A stretch of DNA of 15,216 nt from Anaerolineales bacterium UBA3940 (lineage in GTDB: Bacteria > Chloroflexota > Anaerolineae > Aggregatilineales > UBA3940): positions 1-15,216 of the forward strand of contig DGDY01000221.1 of NCBI GenBank assembly GCA_002385675.1, read 5' to 3'. Under the pieces are notes generated by a model, which was not told the origin of the DNA, did no database searches, and saw nothing but the letters and a program-made list of their open reading frames with translations. The position numbers and the translations under genes were made by a program. This document shows positions 5,579-13,016 of the stretch, piece after piece; position 1 is the stretch's first letter; every line of letters begins with the position of its first letter.

Positions 5579-6443
5579 GTCGATGCTGACGGATGTCGCG
5601 ATCCGCAGCACGCCGCGTGTCGAGAAGGCGCGCGGCTTCCGACTGTTCTGGGCGACGGTATGGGCACGGGCCTACCCGCGCATCGTCGGCGCAACGCGGG
5701 AGATGAGCTGGCTGTTCTTCGAGACGCTACTGCCGCTCCTGAGCGTCGCCGCATATGTATTCGTCTATAAGGCCATCGGCGCGCCGGAGGACTACATCGG
5801 CTTTGTGGTCGTCGGCGGCGCGATGACGGCCTTCTGGCTGAACGTGCTGTGGAGCATGGCGAGCCAGCTTTACTGGGACAAGGACCAGGGCAATCTGGAA
5901 CTGTACGTGCTGAGCCCCGGCCCGCTGACGGCGATCCTGCTCGGCATGGCGGTCGGCGGGCTGGTGATGGCGGGCGTGCGCGCGGTGGCGATCCTCGTTG
6001 TCGCGTCGCTGGTGTTCAAGGTGACATACGCTGTCGGCAGCATCCCGCTGCTGCTCCTGACCTTCCTGCTCACCATGTCGGCGTTGTACGGCATGGGTAT
6101 GATGTTCGCCTCGATCTTCCTGGCAAGTGGGCGCGAGGCGTGGCATCTGGCGAACCTGCTGCAGGAGCCGATCTACCTGGTGTCCGGGTTCTACTTCCCG
6201 GTCAAAGCGCTCGGCTTCTGGGTGGCGACCGCCGCGTCGATCATCCCGCTCACCGTGGGGCTTGACGCGATGCGCCAGCTTCTGTTCACGTCGGACCCGA
6301 CGCTCGGCTTCCTGTCGGTCGAGGTGGAGCTTGGCATTCTGGTCGTGCTGACGGTCGTGTTCATCAGCGCGGCGTACTTCTTGCTCGCCAAGCTCGAGGA
6401 GATCGGGCGGCGCGAGGGCCGGCTGATCGAGCGCAGGCGGTAA
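5571..6443 (+). CDS. ABC-2 type exporter permease, first subunit
   Basis: This is a 290-residue integral membrane protein of the ABC-2 fold. About six hydrophobic segments are visible, including WLFFETLLPLLSVAAYVFVY, the stretch from GFVVVGGAMTAFWL, the LLGMAVGGLVMAGV region, a long LLLLTFLLTM segment, the GFYFPVKALGFW region and a last LGILVVLTVVFIS helix. The N-terminal 35 residues are polar and probably form the coupling helix to the ATPase. The start at 5571 is set by GGAGGGG at 5561-5567, and it overlaps the ATPase stop by 8 nt, which implies translational coupling. It differs clearly from the next permease, so the pair likely forms a heterodimeric channel. Confidence 0.9.
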   Translation: MAESMLTDVAIRSTPRVEKARGFRLFWATVWARAYPRIVGATREMSWLFFETLLPLLSVAAYVFVYKAIGAPEDYIGFVVVGGAMTAFWLNVLWSMASQLYWDKDQGNLELYVLSPGPLTAILLGMAVGGLVMAGVRAVAILVVASLVFKVTYAVGSIPLLLLTFLLTMSALYGMGMMFASIFLASGREAWHLANLLQEPIYLVSGFYFPVKALGFWVATAASIIPLTVGLDAMRQLLFTSDPTLGFLSVEVELGILVVLTVVFISAAYFLLAKLEEIGRREGRLIERRR

Positions 6444-6456
6444 CGGAGAGAGAGTG

Positions 6457-7347
6457 ATGGTACTGACCGAACGCATCCTGAACATACCGTTTGTTCGCCG
6501 CAGCGACACGCTGCGCAGCTTCGTGACGGCGGCGTGGCTCGGCTGGCAGATCGAGTCGAACTGGGCAGACCCCTTCCTGTTTGCGGTCTACTCGTTCGTC
6601 CGCCCGATTGCCAGCATGCTGATCCTCGTCGTCATGTACAGCGTGATCAGCGAGGGCGGTGTGGGCGACCCGATGTTCAACTACATCTACCTCGGTAACG
6701 CGCTGTATATCCTCGTCGGCATGATCATCACCGGGGTGAGCTGGGCGGTCATCGATGACCGCGAGCACTACCGGGTCAACAAGCAGCTTCACACCACGCC
6801 GATGGACCACTACGCCTACCTGATGGGGCGCGGCGTGGCGCGGCTGATCATCGGCAGCATCTCGGTGATCATCACGATCGTGTTCGGCGTGCTGGTCTTC
6901 AAGCTGCCGGTGTACCTGAACGTGATCAACTGGCCGTTGTTCCTGCTGTCGCTGGTGCTGGGCATCCTGTCGCTCGCGGCCATCGGCATCATCATGGGCA
7001 GCCTGACGATGATGATGGCCCGGCACTTCTGGTCGCTGGGCGAGGCGGTGGCGGGCGGCATCTACCTGTTCACCGGGGCGATCTTCCCGCTGGAGACGCT
7101 GCCGGTGTACGTGCGCTGGATCGGCTTTACGCTGCCCGTCACGTACTGGCTGGAGCTTACGCGGCGGGCGCTGCTCGGCCCGAGTGCGTCTGGCTTCCCG
7201 ACGTTGGCGGTCTTCAGCAACCTGGAGCTTATCGGCATTCTCAGCGCGTTCACGCTGGTGCTGCTGGTTGCATCGGTGTTTGTGTACCGCTGGGCGGTCG
7301 AGCAGGCGAAGGAGAAGGGGCTCATCGACCTGGAGACGTCATACTAG
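6457..7347 (+). CDS. ABC-2 type exporter permease, second subunit
   Basis: This is a 296-residue ABC-2 permease with about six membrane segments, among them the ASMLILVVMYSVI, LYILVGMIITGV, IIGSISVIITIVFGVLVF, LFLLSLVLGILSLAAIGIIM, GGIYLFTGAIFPLETLPVYV and LIGILSAFTLVLLVASVFVY regions. The IFPLETLP segment before the last helices is the conserved ABC-2 hallmark region. ATG 6457 follows GGAG (6445-6448) by 8 nt; a GTG immediately upstream (6454) is the alternative. It begins 13 nt after the first permease stop. It is the last gene of the operon and is followed by the palindromic terminator at 7427. Confidence 0.9.
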   Translation: MVLTERILNIPFVRRSDTLRSFVTAAWLGWQIESNWADPFLFAVYSFVRPIASMLILVVMYSVISEGGVGDPMFNYIYLGNALYILVGMIITGVSWAVIDDREHYRVNKQLHTTPMDHYAYLMGRGVARLIIGSISVIITIVFGVLVFKLPVYLNVINWPLFLLSLVLGILSLAAIGIIMGSLTMMMARHFWSLGEAVAGGIYLFTGAIFPLETLPVYVRWIGFTLPVTYWLELTRRALLGPSASGFPTLAVFSNLELIGILSAFTLVLLVASVFVYRWAVEQAKEKGLIDLETSY

Positions 7348-7383
7348 CATGAGGGTATGCCCCCGTGGGGCAGGGGTAGCACC

Positions 7384-7404
7384 GCCGCGACTGAACGTTG
7401 CGGC
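7384..7404. repeat. Dispersed hairpin repeat, copy 2
   Basis: GCCGCGAC (7384-7391) pairs with GTTGCGGC (7397-7404) around the same TGAAC loop as the copy at 3845-3865. The loop-closing pair is C-G here and A-T there, and one G-C pair is replaced by a G-T wobble, so the stem is kept while bases change. A small GCCCC/GGGGC hairpin (7359-7371) lies just before it. Confidence 0.6.
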
Positions 7405-7426
7405 TCCCTCTTAATCGATGGGTGTG

Positions 7427-7459
7427 AAAGGGCCCCGGCCAATTGGCCGGGGCCCTTTT
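7427..7459. terminator. Perfect 32-nt palindrome, probable bidirectional terminator
   Basis: Bases 7427-7458 read the same on both strands: a GC-rich 16-bp half-site with centre AATT. The hairpin ends in TTTT on the plus strand (7456-7459) and TTT on the minus strand. It lies 80 bp after the exporter operon stop and 37 bp after the stop of the convergent FHA gene, so it can end transcripts from both sides. Confidence 0.85.
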
Positions 7460-7495
7460 CTGTTATGAATGATGAATGGATGAGTGCAGATGAAT

Positions 7496-8029
7496 TCAAT
7501 CCCGCTCGCCGAGCCGCAGTTGGCCGACGATCTTCAGTGTGAAGGCCAGCCCGCCGAACGAGATGTGGTCGTCCGTCTGGACCAGCTTGCCGACGCCCGG
7601 CCCGAGCCGCACACCATTGTGCATCGTGCCGTTGGTGCTCTTGAGGTCAATCAGGTACAGGCCATCCGCCGTTGGGTGGAGCATCGCGTGCCGCCGGGAG
7701 ACGCCCTGCTCGAATGCGTGGTAAGGGGCGAGGTCGATGTCAACGCCGGTGTTCGCTGCGCCCCCGCTTCGCCCGAGCACCACGTCGCGGGCCACGTCGA
7801 AGCGCAGCGGTCCAGCCGAATCCGGCAGGCCGTGCAGCTCAATCCGCCATACAAGCGTTGACTCGGACCGGCGCTCACGGTCGAAGAGCACCGGGATCAG
7901 CCTGTATTCCGGCGAGGTATGCCGCGTCAGCAGGTCTGTCTGTTTGCCTGCGGGCTGCAAATGACGGTAAGGTCGAGTTTCACTATTTTCGTGGTGTGGT
8001 GGATACTGCGACATCAGCGGTAACTGCAT
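7496..8029 (-). CDS. FHA-domain protein
   Basis: The product is about 177 residues with a forkhead-associated domain, which binds phosphothreonine peptides, at roughly residues 83-168. Visible FHA landmarks are the GRS turn (86-88), SRRH (111-114) and STNGT (131-135), with the conserved strand ISFGGLAFTLKI at the end. The N-terminal 80 residues are polar and unknown. The frame is open up to 8281, but that extension reads like non-coding sequence and would contain the TATAAT box at 8174-8179, so an internal start is preferred. ATG 8029 has GGAGGAG almost touching it; ATG 8014 is the alternative. The partner kinase is not visible. It is divergent from recF and convergent with the exporter operon. 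Confidence 0.8.
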   Translation of the reverse strand: MQLPLMSQYPPHHENSETRPYRHLQPAGKQTDLLTRHTSPEYRLIPVLFDRERRSESTLVWRIELHGLPDSAGPLRFDVARDVVLGRSGGAANTGVDIDLAPYHAFEQGVSRRHAMLHPTADGLYLIDLKSTNGTMHNGVRLGPGVGKLVQTDDHISFGGLAFTLKIVGQLRLGERD

Positions 8030-8163
8030 CTCCTCCGGCTCCAGCCAGCCAGCGCCCCGATCGGCGTCTCGGAACGTGCCTGCACCACGGGTGCAGTTAC
8101 GCTGTCTGGCTATCTGCGTCGCCTTGTCACCCGGCCCTCTGACAATGCGCACCTTACCAATAA

Positions 8164-8186
8164 GTCCGCTCCCATTATAAGCGGAC
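8164..8186 (-). promoter_or_regulatory. TATAAT box embedded in an inverted repeat, upstream of the FHA gene
   Basis: GTCCGCT (8164-8170) and AGCGGAC (8180-8186) are a perfect inverted repeat. The 9-bp spacer holds a consensus -10 TATAAT read on the minus strand (8174-8179). The -35 at 17 bp is poor (TATTTG), which is common for activator-dependent promoters. A repressor or activator binding the repeat would directly control the FHA promoter. Confidence 0.45.
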
Positions 8187-8273
8187 AATCGACGCGCAAA
8201 TATGAAAAAATCATGGATTCTGGCGGCGACCGTCCGCATATTTTGTGCAGTTATGAAGAAGTCTTCACACATA

Positions 8274-8312
8274 TGGCCCATCTGTTTGATATGAGTGGGC
8301 CATCCGTTTGAT
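8274..8312. promoter_or_regulatory. Tandem 17-nt direct repeat between the FHA gene and recF
   Basis: TGGCCCATCTGTTTGAT (8274-8290) and TGGGCCATCCGTTTGAT (8296-8312) differ at two positions and start 22 bp apart, about two helical turns. This places both copies on the same face of DNA, as for a tandem operator. A TAAAAT hexamer at 8338-8343 could be the recF -10 box, placing the repeats just upstream of the expected -35. I find no good -35. Confidence 0.45.
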
Positions 8313-8379
8313 CGTGGGGCTCGCGGGGCTGTCGTGTTAAAATAGGGCCGCCTGCTAACCGCATTCTGCCCGGTGATTC

Positions 8380-9612
8380 ATGCACATCAGCCATCTCTCC
8401 CTGACGAATTTTCGCAACTATGCACGCCTCGAAGTGTCCTTCCCGCGTGGTGTGATCGCTCTCTTTGGCGACAACGCCCAGGGCAAGACCAGCCTGCTCG
8501 AGGCCGTGTACTACCTTGCTACCTCGCGCTCGCCCTACACCACCTCAGACCGCCAGCTTATCAACTGGCTCGCTGAGAACGACCCGCTCTCGTTTGCCCG
8601 GCTCGTTGCAGAGGTGCACACGAAGGACGGCCTGAAGCGCGTCGAGGTGACGCTGCTCAACGAGAGCAACGGGCGCTCCAGCCGCCTCAAGAAGGAGATC
8701 CGCATTAACGGCATCTCGCGGCGCGTGATGGACCTGCTGGGGCAGATCCGCGTGGTGCTGTTCCTGCCGCAGGACATGTCGCTCGTGGAAGGCCCTCCCT
8801 CCGAGCGCCGCCGCTACCTGAATGTCACGCTCTGCCAGACGGACCCGGCCTACTGCTATGCGCTCAGCCAGTATGACAAGGTTCTGCACCAGCGCAACGC
8901 CCTGCTCAAGCAGTTTCAGGAGCAGAGCCAGCGCGGGCAGCGCCCGGATATCTCGCAACTTGCTTACTGGGATGAGCAGCTAGCCGCCTCGGGTGCGGCG
9001 ATTGTCGCCGGGCGCTACAAGCTCGTGCGGGAACTGGAGCGCCGCGCGCAGAAGGTCCACGCCGATCTCAGCGGCGAGGGCGAGCACCTGCGGCTGCGCT
9101 ACGAGCCCGGCTTTGACGCGACGCCCGCTCCGCAGGGGCAGATGAGCTTCGATGTGAAGGACCTCGGCGCGTCGGCGCTACCCGCGCTGCCTGTCCCGGA
9201 GATCGCCCGGCTTTTCCGCGAGGCGCTGGCCCAGCGGCGCGGCGAGGAGATCAAGCGCGGGCTGACGACCATCGGCCCGCAGCGGGATGAGTTCCGCTTC
9301 CTCGTGAACGGGCGTGACCTGGGGCTGTACGGCTCGCGGGGGCAGGGGCGGACGGCGGTGCTGGCGCTCAAGCTCGCCGAACTGGACTGGATGAAGGACA
9401 CGACCGGCGAGTCGCCCATCCTTCTGCTTGACGAGGTCGCCGCCGAGCTTGACCCGCACCGGCGCGCCTATCTGCTGGAGCGCATCGGCGACGTGGAGCA
9501 GGTGATCGTGACGACCGCCGAGCCGGACCTCATGAACGAGTCGTTCATGAAGGAGGCGGCCCAGTGGCGCGTGCATGCCGGGACGATCCAGGTGGTGAAT
9601 GGCGGGGAGTAG
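8380..9612 (+). CDS. recF: DNA replication and repair protein RecF
   Basis: RecF is an SMC-like ATPase that helps load RecA onto gapped DNA with RecO and RecR. The 410 residues show a short N-terminal strand with the classic LTNFRNY motif (8-14), Walker A GDNAQGKTS (30-38), a central helical arm (about 165-240), the IGPQRDEF region (298-305), signature YGSRGQ (317-322) and Walker B ILLLDE (347-352) followed by AAELD. Length is slightly above the usual 360-380, mainly in the arm and the loop at about 243-275. ATG 8380 starts directly before the conserved HISHLSLTNF, with only a weak GGTGA upstream. It stands alone here, not beside dnaA, dnaN or gyrB as in many bacteria. Confidence 0.96.
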   Translation: MHISHLSLTNFRNYARLEVSFPRGVIALFGDNAQGKTSLLEAVYYLATSRSPYTTSDRQLINWLAENDPLSFARLVAEVHTKDGLKRVEVTLLNESNGRSSRLKKEIRINGISRRVMDLLGQIRVVLFLPQDMSLVEGPPSERRRYLNVTLCQTDPAYCYALSQYDKVLHQRNALLKQFQEQSQRGQRPDISQLAYWDEQLAASGAAIVAGRYKLVRELERRAQKVHADLSGEGEHLRLRYEPGFDATPAPQGQMSFDVKDLGASALPALPVPEIARLFREALAQRRGEEIKRGLTTIGPQRDEFRFLVNGRDLGLYGSRGQGRTAVLALKLAELDWMKDTTGESPILLLDEVAAELDPHRRAYLLERIGDVEQVIVTTAEPDLMNESFMKEAAQWRVHAGTIQVVNGGE

Positions 9613-9640
9613 TTCCCTCACGCCGGTTGCGTGTGACCGT

Positions 9641-9679
9641 CCCTCTCCCAGACCGCGATAGCGGTCGCCCGGGAGAGGG
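9641..9679. terminator. Nested inverted repeat between convergent genes
   Basis: CCCTCTCCC (9641-9649) is the exact complement of GGGAGAGGG (9671-9679), and inside it GACCGC (9651-9656) pairs with GCGGTC (9661-9666) around GATA. It fills the gap between the recF stop and the stop of the convergent CMD-family gene, ending directly against the latter's stop codon. The T-run is poor (CTATTTCTC), so it may slow or protect transcripts rather than terminate them efficiently. Confidence 0.5.
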
Positions 9680-10039
9680 CTATTTCTCACCCTTCTCGCG
9701 CTCCCTCAGCAGGTCAATCGTCTCGACCGCGTGCCGCAGATGCGGGATCACGATGCTGCCCCCGACTACCAGCGCGACGTTCAGCGCGTCGTATAACTCC
9801 TCGTTTGTCCAGCCGGCCTTCACACACTGAATCAGGTGGTAGTCGATGCAGTCGTTGCAGCGCAGCACGGTCGAGGCGACGAGCCCGAGCAGTTCCTTTG
9901 TCTTGGCGTCGAGCGCCTCGTCACGGTAGGCCGCGCTGTCCAGGTTGAAGAAGCGCTTGATGCCGAGGTGGTCAATCTCGAAGATGCGGTCGTTCATCCT
10001 CTGGCGATAGGCTTCAAAGTCGTCCAGGCGGTTAGGCAT
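9680..10039 (-). CDS. Carboxymuconolactone decarboxylase-family protein, AhpD-like
   Basis: The product is 119 residues with the CMD/AhpD fold. The redox motif is present: Glu49, then Cys61-x-x-Cys64 and His68 (RCNDCIDYHL), the arrangement used by AhpD-type alkylhydroperoxidases. The later helix (ALVVGGSIVIPHLRHAVETI) matches the family. True gamma-carboxymuconolactone decarboxylases lack this Cys pair, so a thiol peroxidase or disulfide role is more likely. The start is ATG 10039, with AGGGAGG (10044-10050, minus strand) 4 nt upstream. It follows rsmG in the same direction after 52 nt and is likely co-transcribed with it. Physiological substrate unknown. Confidence 0.88.
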   Translation of the reverse strand: MPNRLDDFEAYRQRMNDRIFEIDHLGIKRFFNLDSAAYRDEALDAKTKELLGLVASTVLRCNDCIDYHLIQCVKAGWTNEELYDALNVALVVGGSIVIPHLRHAVETIDLLREREKGEK

Positions 10040-10091
10040 CGTTCCTCCCTGTCTTGATAACTTGCTTGTTGTGATGACCGCCGATGGCCTC

Positions 10092-10808
10092 TCACAGCGG
10101 GCGCTTGTTGGGCATGCCGGGGCGGCGCGGGTACTTTGGCGGTGTCTGCGCGATCTTCTCCACGTCCACGAGATAGCGCGTCTCGGCGACCGTGGGCAGT
10201 TCCACCGGCGTGAGCTGCACCAGCCGCCCGCCCAGCAGCCGGATCGCCTCCTGCGCCTCCGATGTCTCCTGCGGGCCGCTCTCTCCCTTCATCGCCAGCG
10301 CGTGCCCCCCGACCTTTACCAGCGGTAGCAGGTACTCCATGAGTGTGTTCATCGATGCGACCGCGCGCGCCAGCGCCCAGTCGTACTGCTCCCGGTGCTC
10401 CGGCATCTGCCCGATGGTTTCCACCCGCTCGTTAACCAGCGTGACCGGCCCCAGCTTGAGCGTCTCGACGATATGCTGCAGGAAGTCCACCTTCTTGCCC
10501 GTTGCCTCCACAAGCGTTAGCTCGATGGCAGGGCAGACGATCTTGAGCGGGATGCCGGGGAAACCCGCTCCGGTCCCCACGTCGATCACGCGCAGGCCGG
10601 GGGTGCGCGGGCGCATCACCATCAGTGTCGTCAGCGAGTCGGCGAAGTGCCGTACTTCGATGGCCTCTGGCTCGGTGATCGCCGTCAGGTTGACCTTCTC
10701 GTTCCAGGCTTGGAGCTCTTCGGAGTAGGTATGGAACATGCGCAACTGAAGCGGTGTCAGTTTGATGCCCAGCATCTCCTCGGCGATCTGGGCGAGGCGT
10801 GGCAGCAT
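10092..10808 (-). CDS. rsmG: 16S rRNA (guanine-527-N7)-methyltransferase RsmG
   Basis: RsmG (GidB) methylates N7 of G527 in the 530 loop of 16S rRNA using S-adenosylmethionine; its loss gives low-level streptomycin resistance in many bacteria. Counted from the chosen start, the 238 residues show NLTAI (40-44), the SAM-binding motif VIDVGTGAGFPGIPL (74-88), the acidic VEA strand end (100-102), LARAVA (146-151) and the C-terminal TPPKYPRRPGMPNKRPL tail that defines the family. ATG 10808 is preferred: AAGGTGA sits 8 nt upstream. A GTG at 10820, four codons earlier, is the alternative. It probably leads a two-gene unit with the CMD-family gene. Confidence 0.96.
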   Translation of the reverse strand: MLPRLAQIAEEMLGIKLTPLQLRMFHTYSEELQAWNEKVNLTAITEPEAIEVRHFADSLTTLMVMRPRTPGLRVIDVGTGAGFPGIPLKIVCPAIELTLVEATGKKVDFLQHIVETLKLGPVTLVNERVETIGQMPEHREQYDWALARAVASMNTLMEYLLPLVKVGGHALAMKGESGPQETSEAQEAIRLLGGRLVQLTPVELPTVAETRYLVDVEKIAQTPPKYPRRPGMPNKRPL

Positions 10809-10852
10809 GGCGTGAGTCACCTTCCTGTCGCGGTCATGAACGGTTCTCTCGC

Positions 10853-10861
10853 ATCATAACA
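10853..10861 (-). promoter_or_regulatory. Extended -10 promoter candidate for rsmG
   Basis: On the minus strand the sequence TGTTATGAT (10861 to 10853) is an extended -10 box (TGn plus TATGAT), 44 nt before the rsmG ATG. No good -35 is present at 17 bp (TACCCG), as expected for an extended -10 promoter. The importer terminator at 10912 lies just upstream, so rsmG needs its own promoter here. Confidence 0.45.
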
Positions 10862-10911
10862 TGATCGCGCGGAGCCGGGTAGCAACTCGCGCGCATGCGT
10901 TGGCCGGGATC

Positions 10912-10944
10912 AAAAGAGGCCCGATCGGATGGCGACCGGGCCTC
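10912..10944 (-). terminator. Intrinsic terminator of the peptide importer operon
   Basis: On the minus strand GAGGCCCG (complement of 10937-10944) pairs with CGGGCCTC (complement of 10916-10923) around a 13-nt loop, followed by TTTT (complement of 10912-10915). It lies 17 bp after the last importer stop codon. Confidence 0.8.
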
Positions 10945-10961
10945 CAGGATGGTCGTGCATG

Positions 10962-11963
10962 TTAAACCTTGTAGCAGGCCACGTAGTGCCCGCCCCCCTT
11001 GTCCTCCAGCGGCGGATGCGGGTTGTTCTTGCAGAAGTCGTCTGAGATCGGGCAGCGCTCGTAGAAGCGGCAGCGCGGTTTCGGGTCGATCGGCTTGCTG
11101 ACGCCGCCCTTGATGATGATCTCGTCACGGCCAAAGCGCGGGTCCGGGACGGGCGTCGCGGCGAGCAGCGCCTTGGTATACGGGTGGAGCGGGTTCTGGA
11201 GCAGCTCCTCCGTCTCGGCCCGCTCGACCATCTTGCCCAGGTACATCACGCCGATGTGGTCCGTCATGTAGCGGGCGACGGCCAGGTCGTGGGTGATGTA
11301 CAGGTAGCTCACGCCGAAGCGGTCGGCGAGGTCTTCCATAAGCTGCATCACGCCGATGCGGATCGATACGTCGAGCATCGAGGTCGGCTCGTCTGCAACG
11401 ATGAAGTTCGGCTCGATGACCAGCGCGCGGGCGATGGCGACACGCTGCCGCTGCCCGCCGGACAGCTCATGCGGGAAGCGGAACATGAACGTGTGTGCGG
11501 GCGTCAGGCCCACCACGTTGAGCAGGTCGGCCACACGCTCCTGGCGCTCGGCCAGCGTGCCGATGTTCTGCACGGCGAGCGGCTCGGACACGATATCGAA
11601 GATCGTATGCCGGGGGTTCAGCGACTCGTACGGGTCCTGGAAGATCATCTGCACATTGCGGCGGAACATCTTGAGCTGCTTGCCCTTGCGATGTGCGATG
11701 TTCTCCAGATTACCGTTCAGGTCCTGAATGAGGATCTCACCGTCGGTCGGCTCGTGCAGGCGGACGAGCAACTTGCCGGTCGTCGTCTTGCCACAGCCGG
11801 ACTCACCGACCAGGCCCATGCTCTTGCCGGGCATGATCTCGAAGCTCAGGCCATCGACGGCATGAATTTGCCCTTTGACCGGGGCAAAGATGTTCCCCCG
11901 GATCGGGAAGTACTTCTTGAGGTCTTTTACTTGTACCAGTGGTTTCGTGCGATCGATGGGCAT
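10962..11963 (-). CDS. Oligopeptide/dipeptide importer ATPase, OppF/DppF type
   Basis: This 333-residue cytosolic ATPase of a peptide- or nickel-type ABC importer has Walker [10 protein letters not shown] (53-61), Q-loop Gln109 ([13 protein letters not shown]), signature LSGGQ (167-171), Walker B VADEP (189-193, Asp191-Glu192), H-loop His225 and the C-terminal oligo/dipeptide domain from about 255. Four cysteines (298, 304, 311, 330) in C-x5-C-x6-C-x18-C match the iron-sulfur motif known for DppD-like proteins. ATG 11963 lies 3 nt after the preceding ATPase stop; AGAGG inside that gene's end serves as ribosome site. It is the last gene before the terminator. Opp or Dpp specificity cannot be told. 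Confidence 0.94.
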   Translation of the reverse strand: MPIDRTKPLVQVKDLKKYFPIRGNIFAPVKGQIHAVDGLSFEIMPGKSMGLVGESGCGKTTTGKLLVRLHEPTDGEILIQDLNGNLENIAHRKGKQLKMFRRNVQMIFQDPYESLNPRHTIFDIVSEPLAVQNIGTLAERQERVADLLNVVGLTPAHTFMFRFPHELSGGQRQRVAIARALVIEPNFIVADEPTSMLDVSIRIGVMQLMEDLADRFGVSYLYITHDLAVARYMTDHIGVMYLGKMVERAETEELLQNPLHPYTKALLAATPVPDPRFGRDEIIIKGGVSKPIDPKPRCRFYERCPISDDFCKNNPHPPLEDKGGGHYVACYKV

Positions 11964-11966
11964 CGT

Positions 11967-12962
11967 TTATGCCTCTTCCAGATATTCGGCAGCCGGCTTC
12001 TCAAGCGGGTGCCAGCAAGCGGCAAAGTGGTTGTTGCCGTAGTCCTTAAACTCCGGGTACTCCTTCTCGCAGATCTCCGTCGCCCGCCAGCAGCGCGGGT
12101 GGAACCGGCAGCCGCTCGGCGGCGAGATCAGGTTGGGCGGCTCGCCGGGCAGCGGCTCCAGCTTGTGCTTGCGCCCCTTGATGCTGGGGAAGGACGTCAT
12201 CAGCGCGTAGGTGTACGGGTGCAGCGGATGCTCGAAGATCTCATAGGAGCTGGCCATCTCGGCCATCTGGCCCGCGTACATCACAGCGATGCGGTTGCTC
12301 ACCTCGGCGATGACCGCGATGTCATGCGAGATGTAGATCATGCTCATGCCGAGCTTTTCCTGGATTTCCTCCAGCTTGCGCAGCACGCGGTCCTGAACGA
12401 TCACGTCGAGGGCCGTTGTCGGCTCGTCGGCAATGATCAGGTCAGGGTTGCAGGAGAGCGCCATGGCGATAACCGCGCGCTGGCGCATACCGCCGCTGTA
12501 CTCGTGCGGGTAGCGGTCCATCAGCGACGGGTCCAGCCCGACGAGCTCGAACAGCTCAGCCACCCGCTGGCGGGCCTCTTCGCGCGTCATCACGCCGATG
12601 TGCAGTTCCAGCGCCTCGATGATCTGGTCGCCAACCGTGTATACCGGGTTGAGCGAGTTCATTGCCGCCTGGAACACCATCGAAATGCGCTTCCAGCGGA
12701 ACTTCCGCATCTCGTCTTCGGTCAGGGCCAGCAGGTCGGTGTCGTTCAGCCATACGTGCCCGTCGATGATCTTCGCGTTCTCGGGCAGCAGCCGGAGCAG
12801 GGTCAGGGCGATGGACGTCTTGCCGCACCCCGACTCCCCGACGAGGCCCAGCGAGTCGCCTTCGGCGAGTTCAAACGACACCCGGTCCACGGCTTTTACA
12901 TCGCCGCCACGGGTGGTGTAGTGCATTGTCAGGTCTTCAACCTTGAGGAGCGTCTTTGCCAC
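11967..12962 (-). CDS. Oligopeptide/dipeptide importer ATPase, OppD/DppD type
   Basis: This 331-residue ATPase pairs with the OppF-type subunit to drive import. Seen: Walker [10 protein letters not shown] (42-50), Q-loop Gln98 ([13 protein letters not shown]), signature YSGGM (155-159), Walker B IIADEP (with Asp179-Glu180), H-loop His213 and the C-terminal peptide-transporter domain. Cysteines 285, 291, 298 and 316 (C-x5-C-x6-C-x17-C) fit a [4Fe-4S] site, as known in a DppD homologue. The start is GTG 12962: GGGAG at 12971-12975 (minus strand) lies 8 nt upstream and the next residues [10 protein letters not shown] are the usual beginning. The gap of 54 nt after the permease C gene shows nothing beyond this ribosome site and the short palindrome GAATCGATTC. 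Confidence 0.94.
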   Translation of the reverse strand: MAKTLLKVEDLTMHYTTRGGDVKAVDRVSFELAEGDSLGLVGESGCGKTSIALTLLRLLPENAKIIDGHVWLNDTDLLALTEDEMRKFRWKRISMVFQAAMNSLNPVYTVGDQIIEALELHIGVMTREEARQRVAELFELVGLDPSLMDRYPHEYSGGMRQRAVIAMALSCNPDLIIADEPTTALDVIVQDRVLRKLEEIQEKLGMSMIYISHDIAVIAEVSNRIAVMYAGQMAEMASSYEIFEHPLHPYTYALMTSFPSIKGRKHKLEPLPGEPPNLISPPSGCRFHPRCWRATEICEKEYPEFKDYGNNHFAACWHPLEKPAAEYLEEA

Positions 12963-13016
12963 GATCAGGTCTCCCGAATCGATTCCGGTAACGGTGTGCT
13001 TAGCATGAGGCGTGGC

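Noticed and set aside
8030..8281. An 84-codon N-terminal extension of the FHA protein
   Set aside because: There is no ribosome site at 8281, the composition is not protein-like, and a TATAAT box lies inside it.
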